DNA of 64,000 nt from Mycolicibacterium bacteremicum (GCF_943913955.1 NZ_CALUAE010000018.1:1-64000); one strand, 5' to 3'. Positions 34,450-43,402 are shown, counted from the first letter of the stretch. Notes: a model not told the origin generated them from the sequence alone. Numbers and translations are program-made.

Positions 34450-35700
34450 ATGACCGAAACGCCCGAGAAGCTGCCCTATCTGGCGGTCGACGTCGACAAC
34501 CACTACTACGAGCCGATCGACGCGTTCACCCGGCACCTGCCCAAGGAGTTCCGCAGCCGTGGTGTGCAGATGGTCCAGGACGGCAAGCGCACGCTCGCGC
34601 TGTTCGGTGGCACCGTCAACCATTTCATCCCGAATCCGACCTTCGACCCGATCATCGAGCCGGGATGCCTGGACCTGCTGTTCCGCGGTGAGATACCCGA
34701 GGGCGTCGATCCGGCCTCGCTGATGAAGGTCGACCGGCTCTCCGAGCATCCCGAGTATCAGAACCGCGAGGCCCGGCTGGCGGTGCTGGACCGGCAGCGC
34801 CTCGAAACCGTCTTCATGCTGCCGACGTTCGCCTGCGGCGTGGAGGAGGGGCTCAAGCACGATATCGAGGCGACCATGGCCTCGGTACACGCGTTCAACC
34901 TGTGGCTCGACGAGGACTGGGGTTTCGAGCGACCCGATGGTCGCTTCGTGTCGGCGCCGATCATCTCGCTGGCCGACCCGGTCAAAGCCGTCGAGGAGGT
35001 CGAGTTCGTCATCGGTCGCGGCGCCAAGCTGGTCTGCGTGCGGCCCGCCCCGGTGCCCGGCGCGGTCAGGCCACGCTCCCTCGGCGACCCGGTCCATGAC
35101 CCGGTATGGGCCCGGCTGGCCGAGGCCGGCGTCGCGGTGGTGTTCCATCTGTCCGACTCCGGATACATGGCGGTCCCGGCGCTGTGGGGCGGCAGCGGTG
35201 TCTTCAAGGGGTTCGGCCGGCGTGATCCGCTCGACATGGTGATCATGGATGACCGCGCCATCCACGACACCATGGCCTCGATGATCGTGCACCAGGTGTT
35301 CACCCGGCACCCCAACCTCAAGGTGTGCAGCATCGAGAACGGCTCGTACTTCGTCTACCGGCTGATCAAGCGACTCAAGAAGGCGGCCAACAATGCGCCG
35401 TATCACTTCACCGAGGATCCGGTCGAGCAACTGCGCAACAACGTCTGGATTGCGCCGTACTACGAGGATGACGTGAAGCTGCTCGCCGACACCATCGGGG
35501 TCGACAAGATCCTGTTCGGTTCGGACTGGCCGCACGGCGAGGGACTGGCCGATCCGACCACCTTCACCGCCGATATCCCGCAATTCCCCGAGTTCAGTCG
35601 GGAGGACACCCGGAAGGTTATGCGGGACAACGCTCTTGAGCTGCTCGGTGACGTCAACCGGGTCGCGCCCGGGGTGCGCGACCTCACGGCGTCGGTGTAA
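34450..35700 (+). CDS. ACMSD-type amidohydrolase 1
   Basis: A 416-residue metal-dependent hydrolase/decarboxylase of the amidohydrolase_2 (ACMSD-like) family. The metal-binding N-terminus reads LAVDVDNHYYEP, a mid-protein VVFHLSDSGY block carries a His, and the C-terminal LFGSDWPHGEGL supplies the catalytic Asp. In this family such enzymes decarboxylate or hydrolyse carboxylic acids. The ATG at 34450 is preferred (AAAGG nine bases upstream); a GTG at 34441 is possible. It resembles the amidohydrolase at 40474-41706. Confidence 0.88.
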   Translation: MTETPEKLPYLAVDVDNHYYEPIDAFTRHLPKEFRSRGVQMVQDGKRTLALFGGTVNHFIPNPTFDPIIEPGCLDLLFRGEIPEGVDPASLMKVDRLSEHPEYQNREARLAVLDRQRLETVFMLPTFACGVEEGLKHDIEATMASVHAFNLWLDEDWGFERPDGRFVSAPIISLADPVKAVEEVEFVIGRGAKLVCVRPAPVPGAVRPRSLGDPVHDPVWARLAEAGVAVVFHLSDSGYMAVPALWGGSGVFKGFGRRDPLDMVIMDDRAIHDTMASMIVHQVFTRHPNLKVCSIENGSYFVYRLIKRLKKAANNAPYHFTEDPVEQLRNNVWIAPYYEDDVKLLADTIGVDKILFGSDWPHGEGLADPTTFTADIPQFPEFSREDTRKVMRDNALELLGDVNRVAPGVRDLTASV

Positions 35701-35705
35701 CCGCG

Positions 35706-37328
35706 GTGCCCGAGTGGACCATCGGCGCCGTCATCGACGCCATCGCCGACGTGGTGCCCGACCGGGAGATGACGGTCTGCGGGCCCCGGCGCATGACGTT
35801 CGCCGAGGGCGCGGACCGAACCCGGCGACTGGCCGCCTTCCTGGCCGGCCACGGACTCGGTGTCCACCGCGAGCGAGATGAATTGCAGCGCTGGGAATGC
35901 GGGCAGGATCGCGTCGCGCTGATCATGCACAACGACCGCTATCCCGAGATGGTGATCGGGTGCCTGAAGGCCCGGACGGTGCCGGTCAACGTCAACTACT
36001 ACTACTCGCCCGGCGAGGTCGCCGACCTGCTGGCCTACCTGCGTCCGCGGGCGGTGATCTACCACCGCTCACTCGGGGACAGGTTCGGCCCGATCCTCGG
36101 CGGGGACGGGCCCGACGCCCGGCTGTTGATCTCGGTCGACGACGGCGAGGGGACCGAATTACCGGGGGCGGTGCGCCTCGACGATGCACTGGCGCAGGCG
36201 GACCCCGGTATGGTCCCGCAGGCATCGCCGGATGACCTGCTGATGATCTGCACCGGCGGCACGACCGGCCGGCCCAAGGGCGTGATGTGGCGCCAGGGAG
36301 ACATCTACGTGTCCTCGATGAACGGCGCCGACCACGACGCGGTCGGGGAGATCCACGACAAGGTGGCCCACGCCGGTCCGCCGTGGTTCGCCGTGTCACC
36401 GCTGATGCACGCCGCCGGCATGTGGACCGCGTTCTCCGGGTTGCTGTCCGGGCAGACGGTGGTGCTGCACGACACCAAGGCCAGGTTCGACCCCCGCGCG
36501 GTTCTGGAGACCGCGCAGCGTGAGCGGGTCGGCCTGATGACGATGGTCGGTGACGCGTATGCCGCGCCGCTGGTGGCAGAACTCGACCGCGCGACCTATG
36601 ACCTGTCGGGATTGTTCGCCATCGGAACCGGCGGTGCGGCCACCAATCCGAAACACCAACGCGCACTGCTGGAACACATCCCGCAGATCACCATCATCAA
36701 CGGGTTCGGCTCGTCGGAGACCGGCAACATGGGGTTCGGGCACACGCAGCGCCACACCGCGACGGCGGACACCTTTCAGCTGCGCTCGGGCGGATTGGTG
36801 CTCGCCGAGGACTACAGCCGTTTCCTGGCGCCCGGTGAGGATCAGGTCGGCTGGGTGGCTCGTAACGGACGCATCCCACTGGGTTACTTCGAGGATGCCG
36901 AGGCCACCGAACGCACCTTCCCCGAGGTCGCCGGCGAGCGGGTCGTCGTGTCCGGGGACCGCGCGGCACTCGCCGCCGATGGGTCGTTGCGCCTCTACGG
37001 GCGGGACTCGCTGGTGGTCAACACCGGCGGCGAGAAGGTGTTCGTCGAGGAGGTGGAGGCGGCCTTGCGCACCCACCCCGATGTCGTCGACGCGCTAGTG
37101 GTGGGCCGGCCCAGCGATCGGTGGGGGGAGGAGATCGTGGCGATCGTGGCACTCAAGCCCGACGCGGATCAGAGCGCAGATGTGCTGCGTGCGCACAGCT
37201 GCGCATCGCTGGCGCGATTCAAGGCGCCCAAGGATGTGATGTTCGTCGAGCAGGTCCGTCGGCTCGGGAACGGCAAGGCCGACTATCGGTGGGCCAAGGA
37301 CGTTGCCGTGGGGAAGGTGGGGACGTGA
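35706..37328 (+). CDS. Acyl-CoA synthetase, FadD19-like
   Basis: A 540-residue ANL enzyme with LMICTGGTTGRPKGVMWRQGD, FGSSETGNMG, VVSGDRAALAADGSLRLYGRD and GNGKADYRWAKDVA with the catalytic Lys. The TGGTTG-PKGVMWR motif is typical of the mycobacterial FadD19 group, which activates branched or steroid side-chain acids. A short insertion (HRERDELQRWECGQD, near residue 55) is shared in position with the synthetase at 48516-50168. It starts at a GTG five bases after the amidohydrolase stop. Confidence 0.9.
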   Translation: MPEWTIGAVIDAIADVVPDREMTVCGPRRMTFAEGADRTRRLAAFLAGHGLGVHRERDELQRWECGQDRVALIMHNDRYPEMVIGCLKARTVPVNVNYYYSPGEVADLLAYLRPRAVIYHRSLGDRFGPILGGDGPDARLLISVDDGEGTELPGAVRLDDALAQADPGMVPQASPDDLLMICTGGTTGRPKGVMWRQGDIYVSSMNGADHDAVGEIHDKVAHAGPPWFAVSPLMHAAGMWTAFSGLLSGQTVVLHDTKARFDPRAVLETAQRERVGLMTMVGDAYAAPLVAELDRATYDLSGLFAIGTGGAATNPKHQRALLEHIPQITIINGFGSSETGNMGFGHTQRHTATADTFQLRSGGLVLAEDYSRFLAPGEDQVGWVARNGRIPLGYFEDAEATERTFPEVAGERVVVSGDRAALAADGSLRLYGRDSLVVNTGGEKVFVEEVEAALRTHPDVVDALVVGRPSDRWGEEIVAIVALKPDADQSADVLRAHSCASLARFKAPKDVMFVEQVRRLGNGKADYRWAKDVAVGKVGT

Positions 37329-38173
37329 CCCGGTCCGGTGCCGGACACCGCGTGATCGACTGTCTGGCCAACGTGCACTTCGGTGAGACGGAGCAGCAGC
37401 CGGCGTTCATGACGAAGGTCCGCGACGACTACTTCAAGGGTCCGGCGTCGATGTACGAGCCGATCGAACTGTCGGCGCTGCTCGAGGAGATGGACTCGCA
37501 CGGGGTGCAGAAGGCGATCCTGATGGATTCGCTCACCAAACCCTCGGTCACCGCGCGCAAGTTCGTCGACGCCCACCCGGAACGGTTCGCACTGGCCATC
37601 GGCGGGGTCAACCTGCTGCGGCCGATGCCGTCGTTGCGTGACCTGTCGGCCATCGTCCGGGATATGCCCGTGGCGTATGCCGTTGTCGGGCCCAGCTTCT
37701 GGGGTGACGGACAGTATCCGCCCAGTGATGCCGTGTACTACCCGCTCTATACCAAGTGCGCGGAACTGGAATTGCCGCTGTGTGTGAACACCGGTATTCC
37801 CGGGCCGCCGATCCCCGGCGAGGTGCAGAACCCGATTCACCTGGACCGGGTCTGCGTGCGGTTCCCGGAGCTCAAGCTGTGCATGATCCACGGGGCCGAC
37901 CCCTGGTGGGATGTCGCCATCCGGATGTTGCTCAAGTATCAGAACCTGCGGTTGATGACCTCGGCGTGGTCGCCGAAACGCCTGCCGGACAGCCTGTTGC
38001 ACTACATGCGGACCCGCGGCCCGAAGAAGGTCATCTTCGCCTCCGATTTCCCGGTGTTGCGCATGCACCGCGTGGTGCCCGAGGCGCTGGCACTGGACCT
38101 GCCCGCCGATGTGCTCGACGACTACCTCTACAACAACGCCGCCGAGTTCTTCTTCGGCGAGAAGGGGAACTGA
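37325..38173 (+). CDS. ACMSD-type amidohydrolase 2 (short form)
   Basis: A 282-residue amidohydrolase-family protein. It lacks the usual DxH at the N-terminus (the segment reads VIDCLANVHFGE) but keeps LCVNTG, CMIHGADPWW with a His, and the late FASDFPVLRMH with the Asp. The family length is nearer 300-400 residues and the metal-site pattern is reduced, so activity is less certain than for its two paralogues. It overlaps the synthetase by four bases (GTGA) and the next gene by one (TGATG). Confidence 0.8.
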   Translation: MTRSGAGHRVIDCLANVHFGETEQQPAFMTKVRDDYFKGPASMYEPIELSALLEEMDSHGVQKAILMDSLTKPSVTARKFVDAHPERFALAIGGVNLLRPMPSLRDLSAIVRDMPVAYAVVGPSFWGDGQYPPSDAVYYPLYTKCAELELPLCVNTGIPGPPIPGEVQNPIHLDRVCVRFPELKLCMIHGADPWWDVAIRMLLKYQNLRLMTSAWSPKRLPDSLLHYMRTRGPKKVIFASDFPVLRMHRVVPEALALDLPADVLDDYLYNNAAEFFFGEKGN

Positions 38174-39228
38174 TGGACCGTTACGAACTGCGCAGGCTGG
38201 ACTACAGCCTGACCGAGGACCACAAGGATCTGCAGGCGGCGTACAAGCATTTCTTCACGACGCACTGCGATATCGAGACCGTGCGCGCCGCCGAACCGAC
38301 CGGCTTCGACAAGAGTCTGTGGGAACGGTTGTGCGCCATGGGCGCAACCACCATGGGACTGCCGGAAGCCGTCGGCGGCGACGGTGCGACGCTGGTCGAC
38401 CTGACCCTGGTCGCCGAGGAGATCGGCCGAGCGCTGGCCCCGGTGCCGTGGATCGATCATGTGGTCGCGGCCCGGTTGCTGGCGCGGCTGGGCGCCCTCG
38501 ACACCGAGGGGGCCGCCGATATCGTCAACGGCGCGGAGCTGGTGGCCATCGATGCCCAGCAGATCGCACCGAGCGGGCCGCGGTTGATCGCGGCGGGCTC
38601 GATCGCCGGGCAGATCATCATCCGCGACGGGGCCGACGTGGTGAAGCTCGGCTACTCCAGCCAGCCCGCCAAGGTCGACAACATCGGCAAGCTGCCGATG
38701 GCATGGGTGGATCCCGCCGCGGCCGACAGCCGGGAAGTACTGGGTAGCGGCGCACAAGCCCTGTCCGCCTACCAACGTGCGCTGGACGAGTGGCGGCTGC
38801 TGACGGCCGCCGCACTGGTCGGGCTGGTGGAGGAGACCATGACCATTGCCGCCGAGTTCGCCAAGACCCGCTACACCCTCGGTGTGCCGATCGGTACGCT
38901 GCAGGGCATCTCGCATCCGCTGGCCAATATCGCCATCACCGTGCAGAGCGGGCGCGGCCTGGCACGGCGCGCGGCCTGGTTCCTGGACAACGAGCCCGAT
39001 GAGCGACCCGAACTGGCGCCCTCGGCGTTCGTGTTCATGTCCGAGGAGGCCGCCAAGGCCGCCACGATGGCGGTGCACGTGCAGGGCGGGCTCGGAGTGT
39101 CGGCCGAGGCGGCCGCGACCGCGTATCTGGTGCGGGCCCGCGGTTGGGCGCTGGCCGGCGGGGACCCGGGGGCCGTCGCGGTGCACATCGCGCGGATCGT
39201 TTCGGCCCGTGAGAGTGCGGAGGCGTAA
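38173..39228 (+). CDS. Acyl-CoA dehydrogenase, small subunit type
   Basis: A 351-residue acyl-CoA dehydrogenase-like protein, shorter than the family norm of about 390. It has LPEAVGGDGATLVDLTLVAEEIGRAL and a C-terminal VHVQGGLGVSAEAAATAYLVRA but no flavin SEPEAG block and no catalytic YEGT segment. These are features of the non-catalytic subunit in mycobacterial heteromeric FadE pairs. It lies two bases upstream of the larger dehydrogenase, its likely partner. Confidence 0.88.
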   Translation: MDRYELRRLDYSLTEDHKDLQAAYKHFFTTHCDIETVRAAEPTGFDKSLWERLCAMGATTMGLPEAVGGDGATLVDLTLVAEEIGRALAPVPWIDHVVAARLLARLGALDTEGAADIVNGAELVAIDAQQIAPSGPRLIAAGSIAGQIIIRDGADVVKLGYSSQPAKVDNIGKLPMAWVDPAAADSREVLGSGAQALSAYQRALDEWRLLTAAALVGLVEETMTIAAEFAKTRYTLGVPIGTLQGISHPLANIAITVQSGRGLARRAAWFLDNEPDERPELAPSAFVFMSEEAAKAATMAVHVQGGLGVSAEAAATAYLVRARGWALAGGDPGAVAVHIARIVSARESAEA

Positions 39229-39230
39229 CC

Positions 39231-40406
39231 ATGGATTTCTCCGTTGTCGACCTGTCCGATGAGGACAAGGCGTTCCAGACCGAGTTGCGTGACTTCCTGG
39301 CCGAGGTGGTGACCGAGGATGTCATCCGCCACGACCGCGAGACCGGCGACAATTTCCACGAGGGTGTACATCTGGCCCTCGGCGCGGCGGGCTACCTGGA
39401 GAAGGAGTTCAGGTCCGAGGCAGAGGGTGGATTCACGCGGGTGCAGTCGCGTATCTGGGCTCTGGAGCGCCGCCGGGCCGAGGTGCCGTGGGTGACCTGG
39501 GGGACCACCATCATGATCGCCCGGTCGGTCGCCAAGTTCGGCTCCGACGAGATCCGCGATGACGTGCTACGCGGGGTGTTCGACGGCACCGTGCGGATGG
39601 CGCTGGGCTACACCGAGCCCGAGGGTGGCTCCGATGTCGCCACCTGCAAGACCCGTGCCGTCCGGGATGGCGACCAGTGGGTGATCAACGGGTCCAAGAT
39701 GTTCACCACCGGCGCGCACAACTGCACGTACGTCTTCCTGATCACCAACACCGATCCGGGGGCGCCGAAACACAAGAGTCTCACCATGTTCCTGGTGCCG
39801 CTGGACTCGCCCGGTGTCGAGATCCAGGGCATCCGCACCGTCGACGGTGACCGGACGAACATCGTCTACTACTCCGACGTCCGGGTCGATGACAAGTACC
39901 GCCTCGGCGAGGTCAACGGCGGCTGGAGTGTGGTGCGCGAACCACTCGACGCCGAGCACGGCGCCGTCGCGGCGGCCGATGACGGGTTGGCCGATGTCGC
40001 GATCATGGCGCATCAGGCCGGCTTCATGGTCGAAGCCGCCGACAATGTTGCCGCCCTGGTGGGTGAATCGGGTGCCGTGGACGACGGTTCGGTCGCATAT
40101 CGGTTGGGCCGCAGCATCGCCCGTATCGAGGCCTCGCTGTCGGCGCCCAGCATCTTCGGTCGGGTGGCGCTGGCGCAGACGATGCGCGATGTCGCCCCCG
40201 ACCTGATGGATGTCGCCGGACCGGTCGCTGCACTGCCGCTCGACGCCGAGGGTGGTGCCGATGACCGTAGTGAGTACGTGTACCGGTTCGCGCCGCTGGT
40301 CGGTATCTACGGCGGCACGCTGGAGGTGTTCCGCAACATGATCGCCCAGCATGTGCTGGGCCTGGGCAAGCCCAATTACTCGCCGCCCAAGGCCACGGTC
40401 TCCTAG
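39231..40406 (+). CDS. Acyl-CoA dehydrogenase, large subunit type
   Basis: A 391-residue acyl-CoA dehydrogenase with the flavin block LGYTEPEGGSDVATCKT, KMFTTGA, DAEHGAVAAAD and the C-terminal GIYGGTLEVFRNMIAQHVLGLG. The medium-chain-type catalytic Glu is Gly (YGGT); the base may come from another position, as in heteromeric steroid acyl-CoA dehydrogenases. It is the last gene of the operon starting at 33630. A 20-bp-armed inverted repeat follows four bases after the stop. Confidence 0.9.
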   Translation: MDFSVVDLSDEDKAFQTELRDFLAEVVTEDVIRHDRETGDNFHEGVHLALGAAGYLEKEFRSEAEGGFTRVQSRIWALERRRAEVPWVTWGTTIMIARSVAKFGSDEIRDDVLRGVFDGTVRMALGYTEPEGGSDVATCKTRAVRDGDQWVINGSKMFTTGAHNCTYVFLITNTDPGAPKHKSLTMFLVPLDSPGVEIQGIRTVDGDRTNIVYYSDVRVDDKYRLGEVNGGWSVVREPLDAEHGAVAAADDGLADVAIMAHQAGFMVEAADNVAALVGESGAVDDGSVAYRLGRSIARIEASLSAPSIFGRVALAQTMRDVAPDLMDVAGPVAALPLDAEGGADDRSEYVYRFAPLVGIYGGTLEVFRNMIAQHVLGLGKPNYSPPKATVS

Positions 40407-40409
40407 CCG

Positions 40410-40467
40410 CGAGCAGACGCGTGTGCCCCCGAAGTGCCAGAGTTTCAGGGGCACATGCGTCTGCTCG
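40410..40467. terminator. Long inverted repeat (20-bp arms), probable bidirectional terminator
   Basis: The left arm CGAGCAGACGCGTGTGCCCC (40410-40429) pairs with the right arm 40448-40467 with a single G-T mismatch across an 18-base loop. It lies between convergent genes, four bases after one stop and seven before the other. Its arm is nearly identical to that of the element at 41729-41786. There is no U-tract, as is common for actinobacterial terminators. Confidence 0.75.
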
Positions 40468-40473
40468 CCCGGT

Positions 40474-41706
40474 TCAGGGAGCGGCCAGCACCGGCGGATC
40501 GACCGCCGCCGGGTCCGGGTTGGCGATCGGCAGGCCCATGAACCGCCGCGCGTTGTCGCCCATGAAGTCGTAGGTGCGGCGCACGTCCATGCCCTCGGCG
40601 TAGCGCCAGAACCCCTTCGGCTCGGCGAGGCCCTCCGGGTGCGGGTAATCCGAGCCGAACAGCACCTTGTCCCAGCCGACGGTGTTCACCACGTCGGATA
40701 CGCAGCCCTCCCAGAACGGGCTGACCCAGATGTTGCGCCGGAACACGTCGTGCGGATGTTCCGGGAAGTTCTGCGGCATCTTCTTCTGCAGGTCCTCGAA
40801 GTCGTGGAACAACGGGAAGATCCAGCCGCTGCCGTTCTCGACGCTGGCCACCCGCAGTTTGGGGAACCGGGTCAGCGTCCCGTGGCAGATCAGCGCGGTG
40901 ATCATATCGGCGATCTCGCGGTGGCCGAGCACCATCCACCGGAAGGCGCTCTGCGCCATGAAGTTTTGTGTGTAGGGCGGCTCCCACCTGCCGACGTAAT
41001 CGTCCAGCGGCGGATAGCTGGCGTGCAGCACGATGGGCAGCCCGGCGGCCTCGACATCACGCCAGAACGGGTCGAATTCCGGCAGGGCGGGGGAGCGCCA
41101 ACCGTGCAGGCCGTTGACCGGGCCCGGCTTGATCAGCGCGACCTTGGCCCCGCGGTCCAGGATCCAGGCCAGTTCGCGCTGCGCCGCGTCGACCTCGGAG
41201 AGGTTGATGATCGGTGTGGTGAACACCCGGTCGGCGTAGTTGAAGCTCCAGTGTTCGTGGATCCACTCGTTGAGGGCGTGCACGATGGCCAGCGTCAGCG
41301 CGGGATCGTCGGCGCTGGAATGCTCGATCAGGCTGCCCAGGGTGGGGTAGTTGAGTGCCTCGGTGACGCCCTGACGGTCGAGTTCGCGGACCCGTGCCTC
41401 GGGATTGCGGGTCGCCTCGGGTGCCTCGATGGCCCGGCCCTGCATCTCGCGCAGCGTCTGGCCCTCGGTGTTCTCACCGGCGAAGAACTTCTCGTGCGCC
41501 CCGGGTGCGGCGACTCGCTCGAAGGTCGGGTTCGGGATGAAGTCGGTGACGCGGTTGTTGATCACGACCTTGGTCTGCCGACCGAACTGCCCGTACTGGA
41601 CTGCACGGCTGTACTTCTCGGGCAGGAACTTGACCAGTGCGTCGGCCGTCTCGTACATGTGCTGGTCGGCATCGAAGATCGGTGCGTCGCGGAACTGCTC
41701 GGTCAT
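40474..41706 (-). CDS. ACMSD-type amidohydrolase 3
   Basis: A 410-residue amidohydrolase_2 family protein with the metal-site N-terminus IFDADQHMYE (DxH), the mid-protein LPIVLHASYPP and the late LFGSDYPHPEG. The motif set is complete, so it is probably an active zinc hydrolase or decarboxylase. The ATG at 41706 follows GGAGGAAGG; the frame is open to 41793 but runs through an inverted repeat. It has no operator of its own and may be expressed by read-through from the DUF35/Ltp2 genes or from a promoter within the repeat region. Confidence 0.9.
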   Translation of the reverse strand: MTEQFRDAPIFDADQHMYETADALVKFLPEKYSRAVQYGQFGRQTKVVINNRVTDFIPNPTFERVAAPGAHEKFFAGENTEGQTLREMQGRAIEAPEATRNPEARVRELDRQGVTEALNYPTLGSLIEHSSADDPALTLAIVHALNEWIHEHWSFNYADRVFTTPIINLSEVDAAQRELAWILDRGAKVALIKPGPVNGLHGWRSPALPEFDPFWRDVEAAGLPIVLHASYPPLDDYVGRWEPPYTQNFMAQSAFRWMVLGHREIADMITALICHGTLTRFPKLRVASVENGSGWIFPLFHDFEDLQKKMPQNFPEHPHDVFRRNIWVSPFWEGCVSDVVNTVGWDKVLFGSDYPHPEGLAEPKGFWRYAEGMDVRRTYDFMGDNARRFMGLPIANPDPAAVDPPVLAAP

Positions 41707-41728
41707 GGTGGTGGTTACCTTCCTCCGG

Positions 41729-41786
41729 CGAGCAGACGCGTGTACCCCTGAATACGTTGTCGTTTGGGGGTACACGCGTCTGCTCG
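41729..41786. repeat. Long inverted repeat (perfect 20-bp arms), second copy
   Basis: CGAGCAGACGCGTGTACCCC (41729-41748) and its exact complement (41767-41786) enclose an 18-base loop. The arm differs at one base from that of the element at 40410-40467, and loop length is the same, while the loop sequences differ. It begins 23 bp upstream of the amidohydrolase start and ends three bases before the Ltp2-like stop. It is probably a terminator or a member of a dispersed palindromic repeat family. Confidence 0.8.
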
Positions 41787-41789
41787 CGG

Positions 41790-42935
41790 TCACAGTGTCA
41801 GGACGGTGGCGCCCGCGGTGCCGGGTGCGCCGTAGAGCTGGGCGAAGCCGACGCGGGGGTTTCCGGGTACCTGCCGGTCACCGGCCTCACCGCGCAACTG
41901 GCGCACCAGCTCGTGGATCTGACGCAGACCGGACGCACCGATCGGTTCGCCGTTGGCGATCAGTCCGCCGTCGGTGTTGACCGGCAGCGATCCGCCGATC
42001 TCGGTGGCGCCATCGGCGAGCAGCTTCTCCTGATCACCGTCGGCGCAGAACCCGCACTCGGCCAGGTGGATGATCTCGGCCCCGGCGTCGGTGTCCTGCA
42101 GCTGTACGACATCGACGTCCCCGGGTGCCACACCGGCCTTTTCGAACGCCGCCCGGGCGGCGTACACCGTGGGCGCCACGTCCTCGATCACGGGTGCACA
42201 GGTGGTGTTGACCTCGTAGGCGCCATACCGGCGGGTGCGCACCTCGACCGCCCTCAGGTACACCGGTTTCGTCGTGTACCGGTGCGCGATATCGGCGCGG
42301 CACATCACCACCGCGGCCGCACCCTCGTCGGGGGCGCAGAACATGTACTGGGTCAACGGATAGTTCAGCATCGGCGAGTTCAGGATGTCGTCCTCGGCGA
42401 TGGGTTTGCGACGGAAGGCGTTCGGGTTCAGTGCGCCGTTACGCAGATTCTTGTTCGCGACCTTGGCCAGGGTGCGCTGGGAGATGTTGTACTCGTGCAG
42501 ATAGCGGTTGGCTTTCATGCCGAAGAACTGGGTGGTCAGGTACTGGCCGTTCTCGGCGTACCAGGCGGGCATGCCGACCAGGGCGGGGTCTTCGGTGAAC
42601 GCGCCGCGTGGATGCTTGTCCAGTCCGACCGCGATCCCGATGTCGTAGTCGCCCAGTCGTATTCCGTCGGCGCAGACCTTGGTCGCGCTGGCCGCGGTCG
42701 CGCAGGCGTTGAAGACGTTGGTGAACGGGATACCGGACAACCCGACCATCCCGACGATGGCGTCCGGGTTGGCAACGGTCCAGCTGCCGCCCGTGGCCGC
42801 TTGGATGTCGCGCCATTCGACTCCCGCGTCGGCCACCGCGGCGACGATGGCGTCGACCCCCATCGCCATGGCGGACTTGCCCTCGAACCGGCCGAACGGA
42901 TGTATGCCGACACCGATGATGGCCACCTCGTTCAT
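41790..42935 (-). CDS. Ltp2-like thiolase-fold lipid-transfer protein / aldolase
   Basis: A 381-residue thiolase-fold protein of the SCP-x/lipid-transfer group: VAIIGVGIHPFGRFEGKSA, FNACATAASATKVCADG, FCAPDEGAAAVVM and the C-terminal GEPIGASGLRQIHELVRQLRG and FAQLYGAPGTAG. The usual thiolase His motif GHPxGATG is replaced by GEPIGASG, which argues against thiolysis. In cholesterol degradation, Ltp2 with a DUF35 partner performs a retro-aldol cleavage of a side-chain CoA ester. The overlapping DUF35 gene here makes the same kind of lyase the best guess. Confidence 0.85.
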   Translation of the reverse strand: MNEVAIIGVGIHPFGRFEGKSAMAMGVDAIVAAVADAGVEWRDIQAATGGSWTVANPDAIVGMVGLSGIPFTNVFNACATAASATKVCADGIRLGDYDIGIAVGLDKHPRGAFTEDPALVGMPAWYAENGQYLTTQFFGMKANRYLHEYNISQRTLAKVANKNLRNGALNPNAFRRKPIAEDDILNSPMLNYPLTQYMFCAPDEGAAAVVMCRADIAHRYTTKPVYLRAVEVRTRRYGAYEVNTTCAPVIEDVAPTVYAARAAFEKAGVAPGDVDVVQLQDTDAGAEIIHLAECGFCADGDQEKLLADGATEIGGSLPVNTDGGLIANGEPIGASGLRQIHELVRQLRGEAGDRQVPGNPRVGFAQLYGAPGTAGATVLTL

Positions 42936-43366
42936 GCCGACTCCAGTGGCGTGAAGGCGAAGGTGACAACCTCGTCACCGTCGGCATCGGTGGCGAATGG
43001 CACCATGACGAGCTCGACCGGCATGCCGAAATCCAGTTTGGCCGGGTCGTTCTCGGTGAGCCGGCCCTCGACCCGGAGCACGGGGTTGTCCTCGGGGCCG
43101 AGTTGGACCAGGCCCACACCGAATGGCACGAAATCTGTACCGGTCGGGCCCCTGTACGGCGGGCCGGGTGCGAACCCCTGGGTGGTCCAGGCGATGAGCG
43201 TTCCGCGTCGGGGTAGCTGCTCGGCGGTCATCGCGGCGCTGCTGCACGACGGGCAGTGACGTTGCACGGGGAACGTCGTCGCGCCGCAGGTCCCACACCG
43301 GCTTCCGATCAACGCGGGTTCGGCGTCCGGCCAGGTGGAAATGTCTGCTGCCAGCGCTTTCGGCAT
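42932..43366 (-). CDS. DUF35 OB-fold protein with zinc ribbon, partner of the Ltp2-like protein
   Basis: A 144-residue protein with a rubredoxin-like zinc ribbon (GSRCGTCGATTFPVQRHCPSC, Cys at about 24, 27, 38 and 41) followed by an OB fold (RGTLIAWTTQGFAPG, PFGVGLVQL). DUF35 domains bind acyl-CoA and form complexes with Ltp2-type aldolases. The four-base overlap with the Ltp2-like gene supports such a complex. Transcription starts near class A operator site 2, which lies 36 bp upstream. Confidence 0.9.
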   Translation of the reverse strand: MPKALAADISTWPDAEPALIGSRCGTCGATTFPVQRHCPSCSSAAMTAEQLPRRGTLIAWTTQGFAPGPPYRGPTGTDFVPFGVGLVQLGPEDNPVLRVEGRLTENDPAKLDFGMPVELVMVPFATDADGDEVVTFAFTPLESA

Positions 43367-43402
43367 CGAGCCTCCTTGTGATCGAACGAACTGCGCGAGC
43401 CA

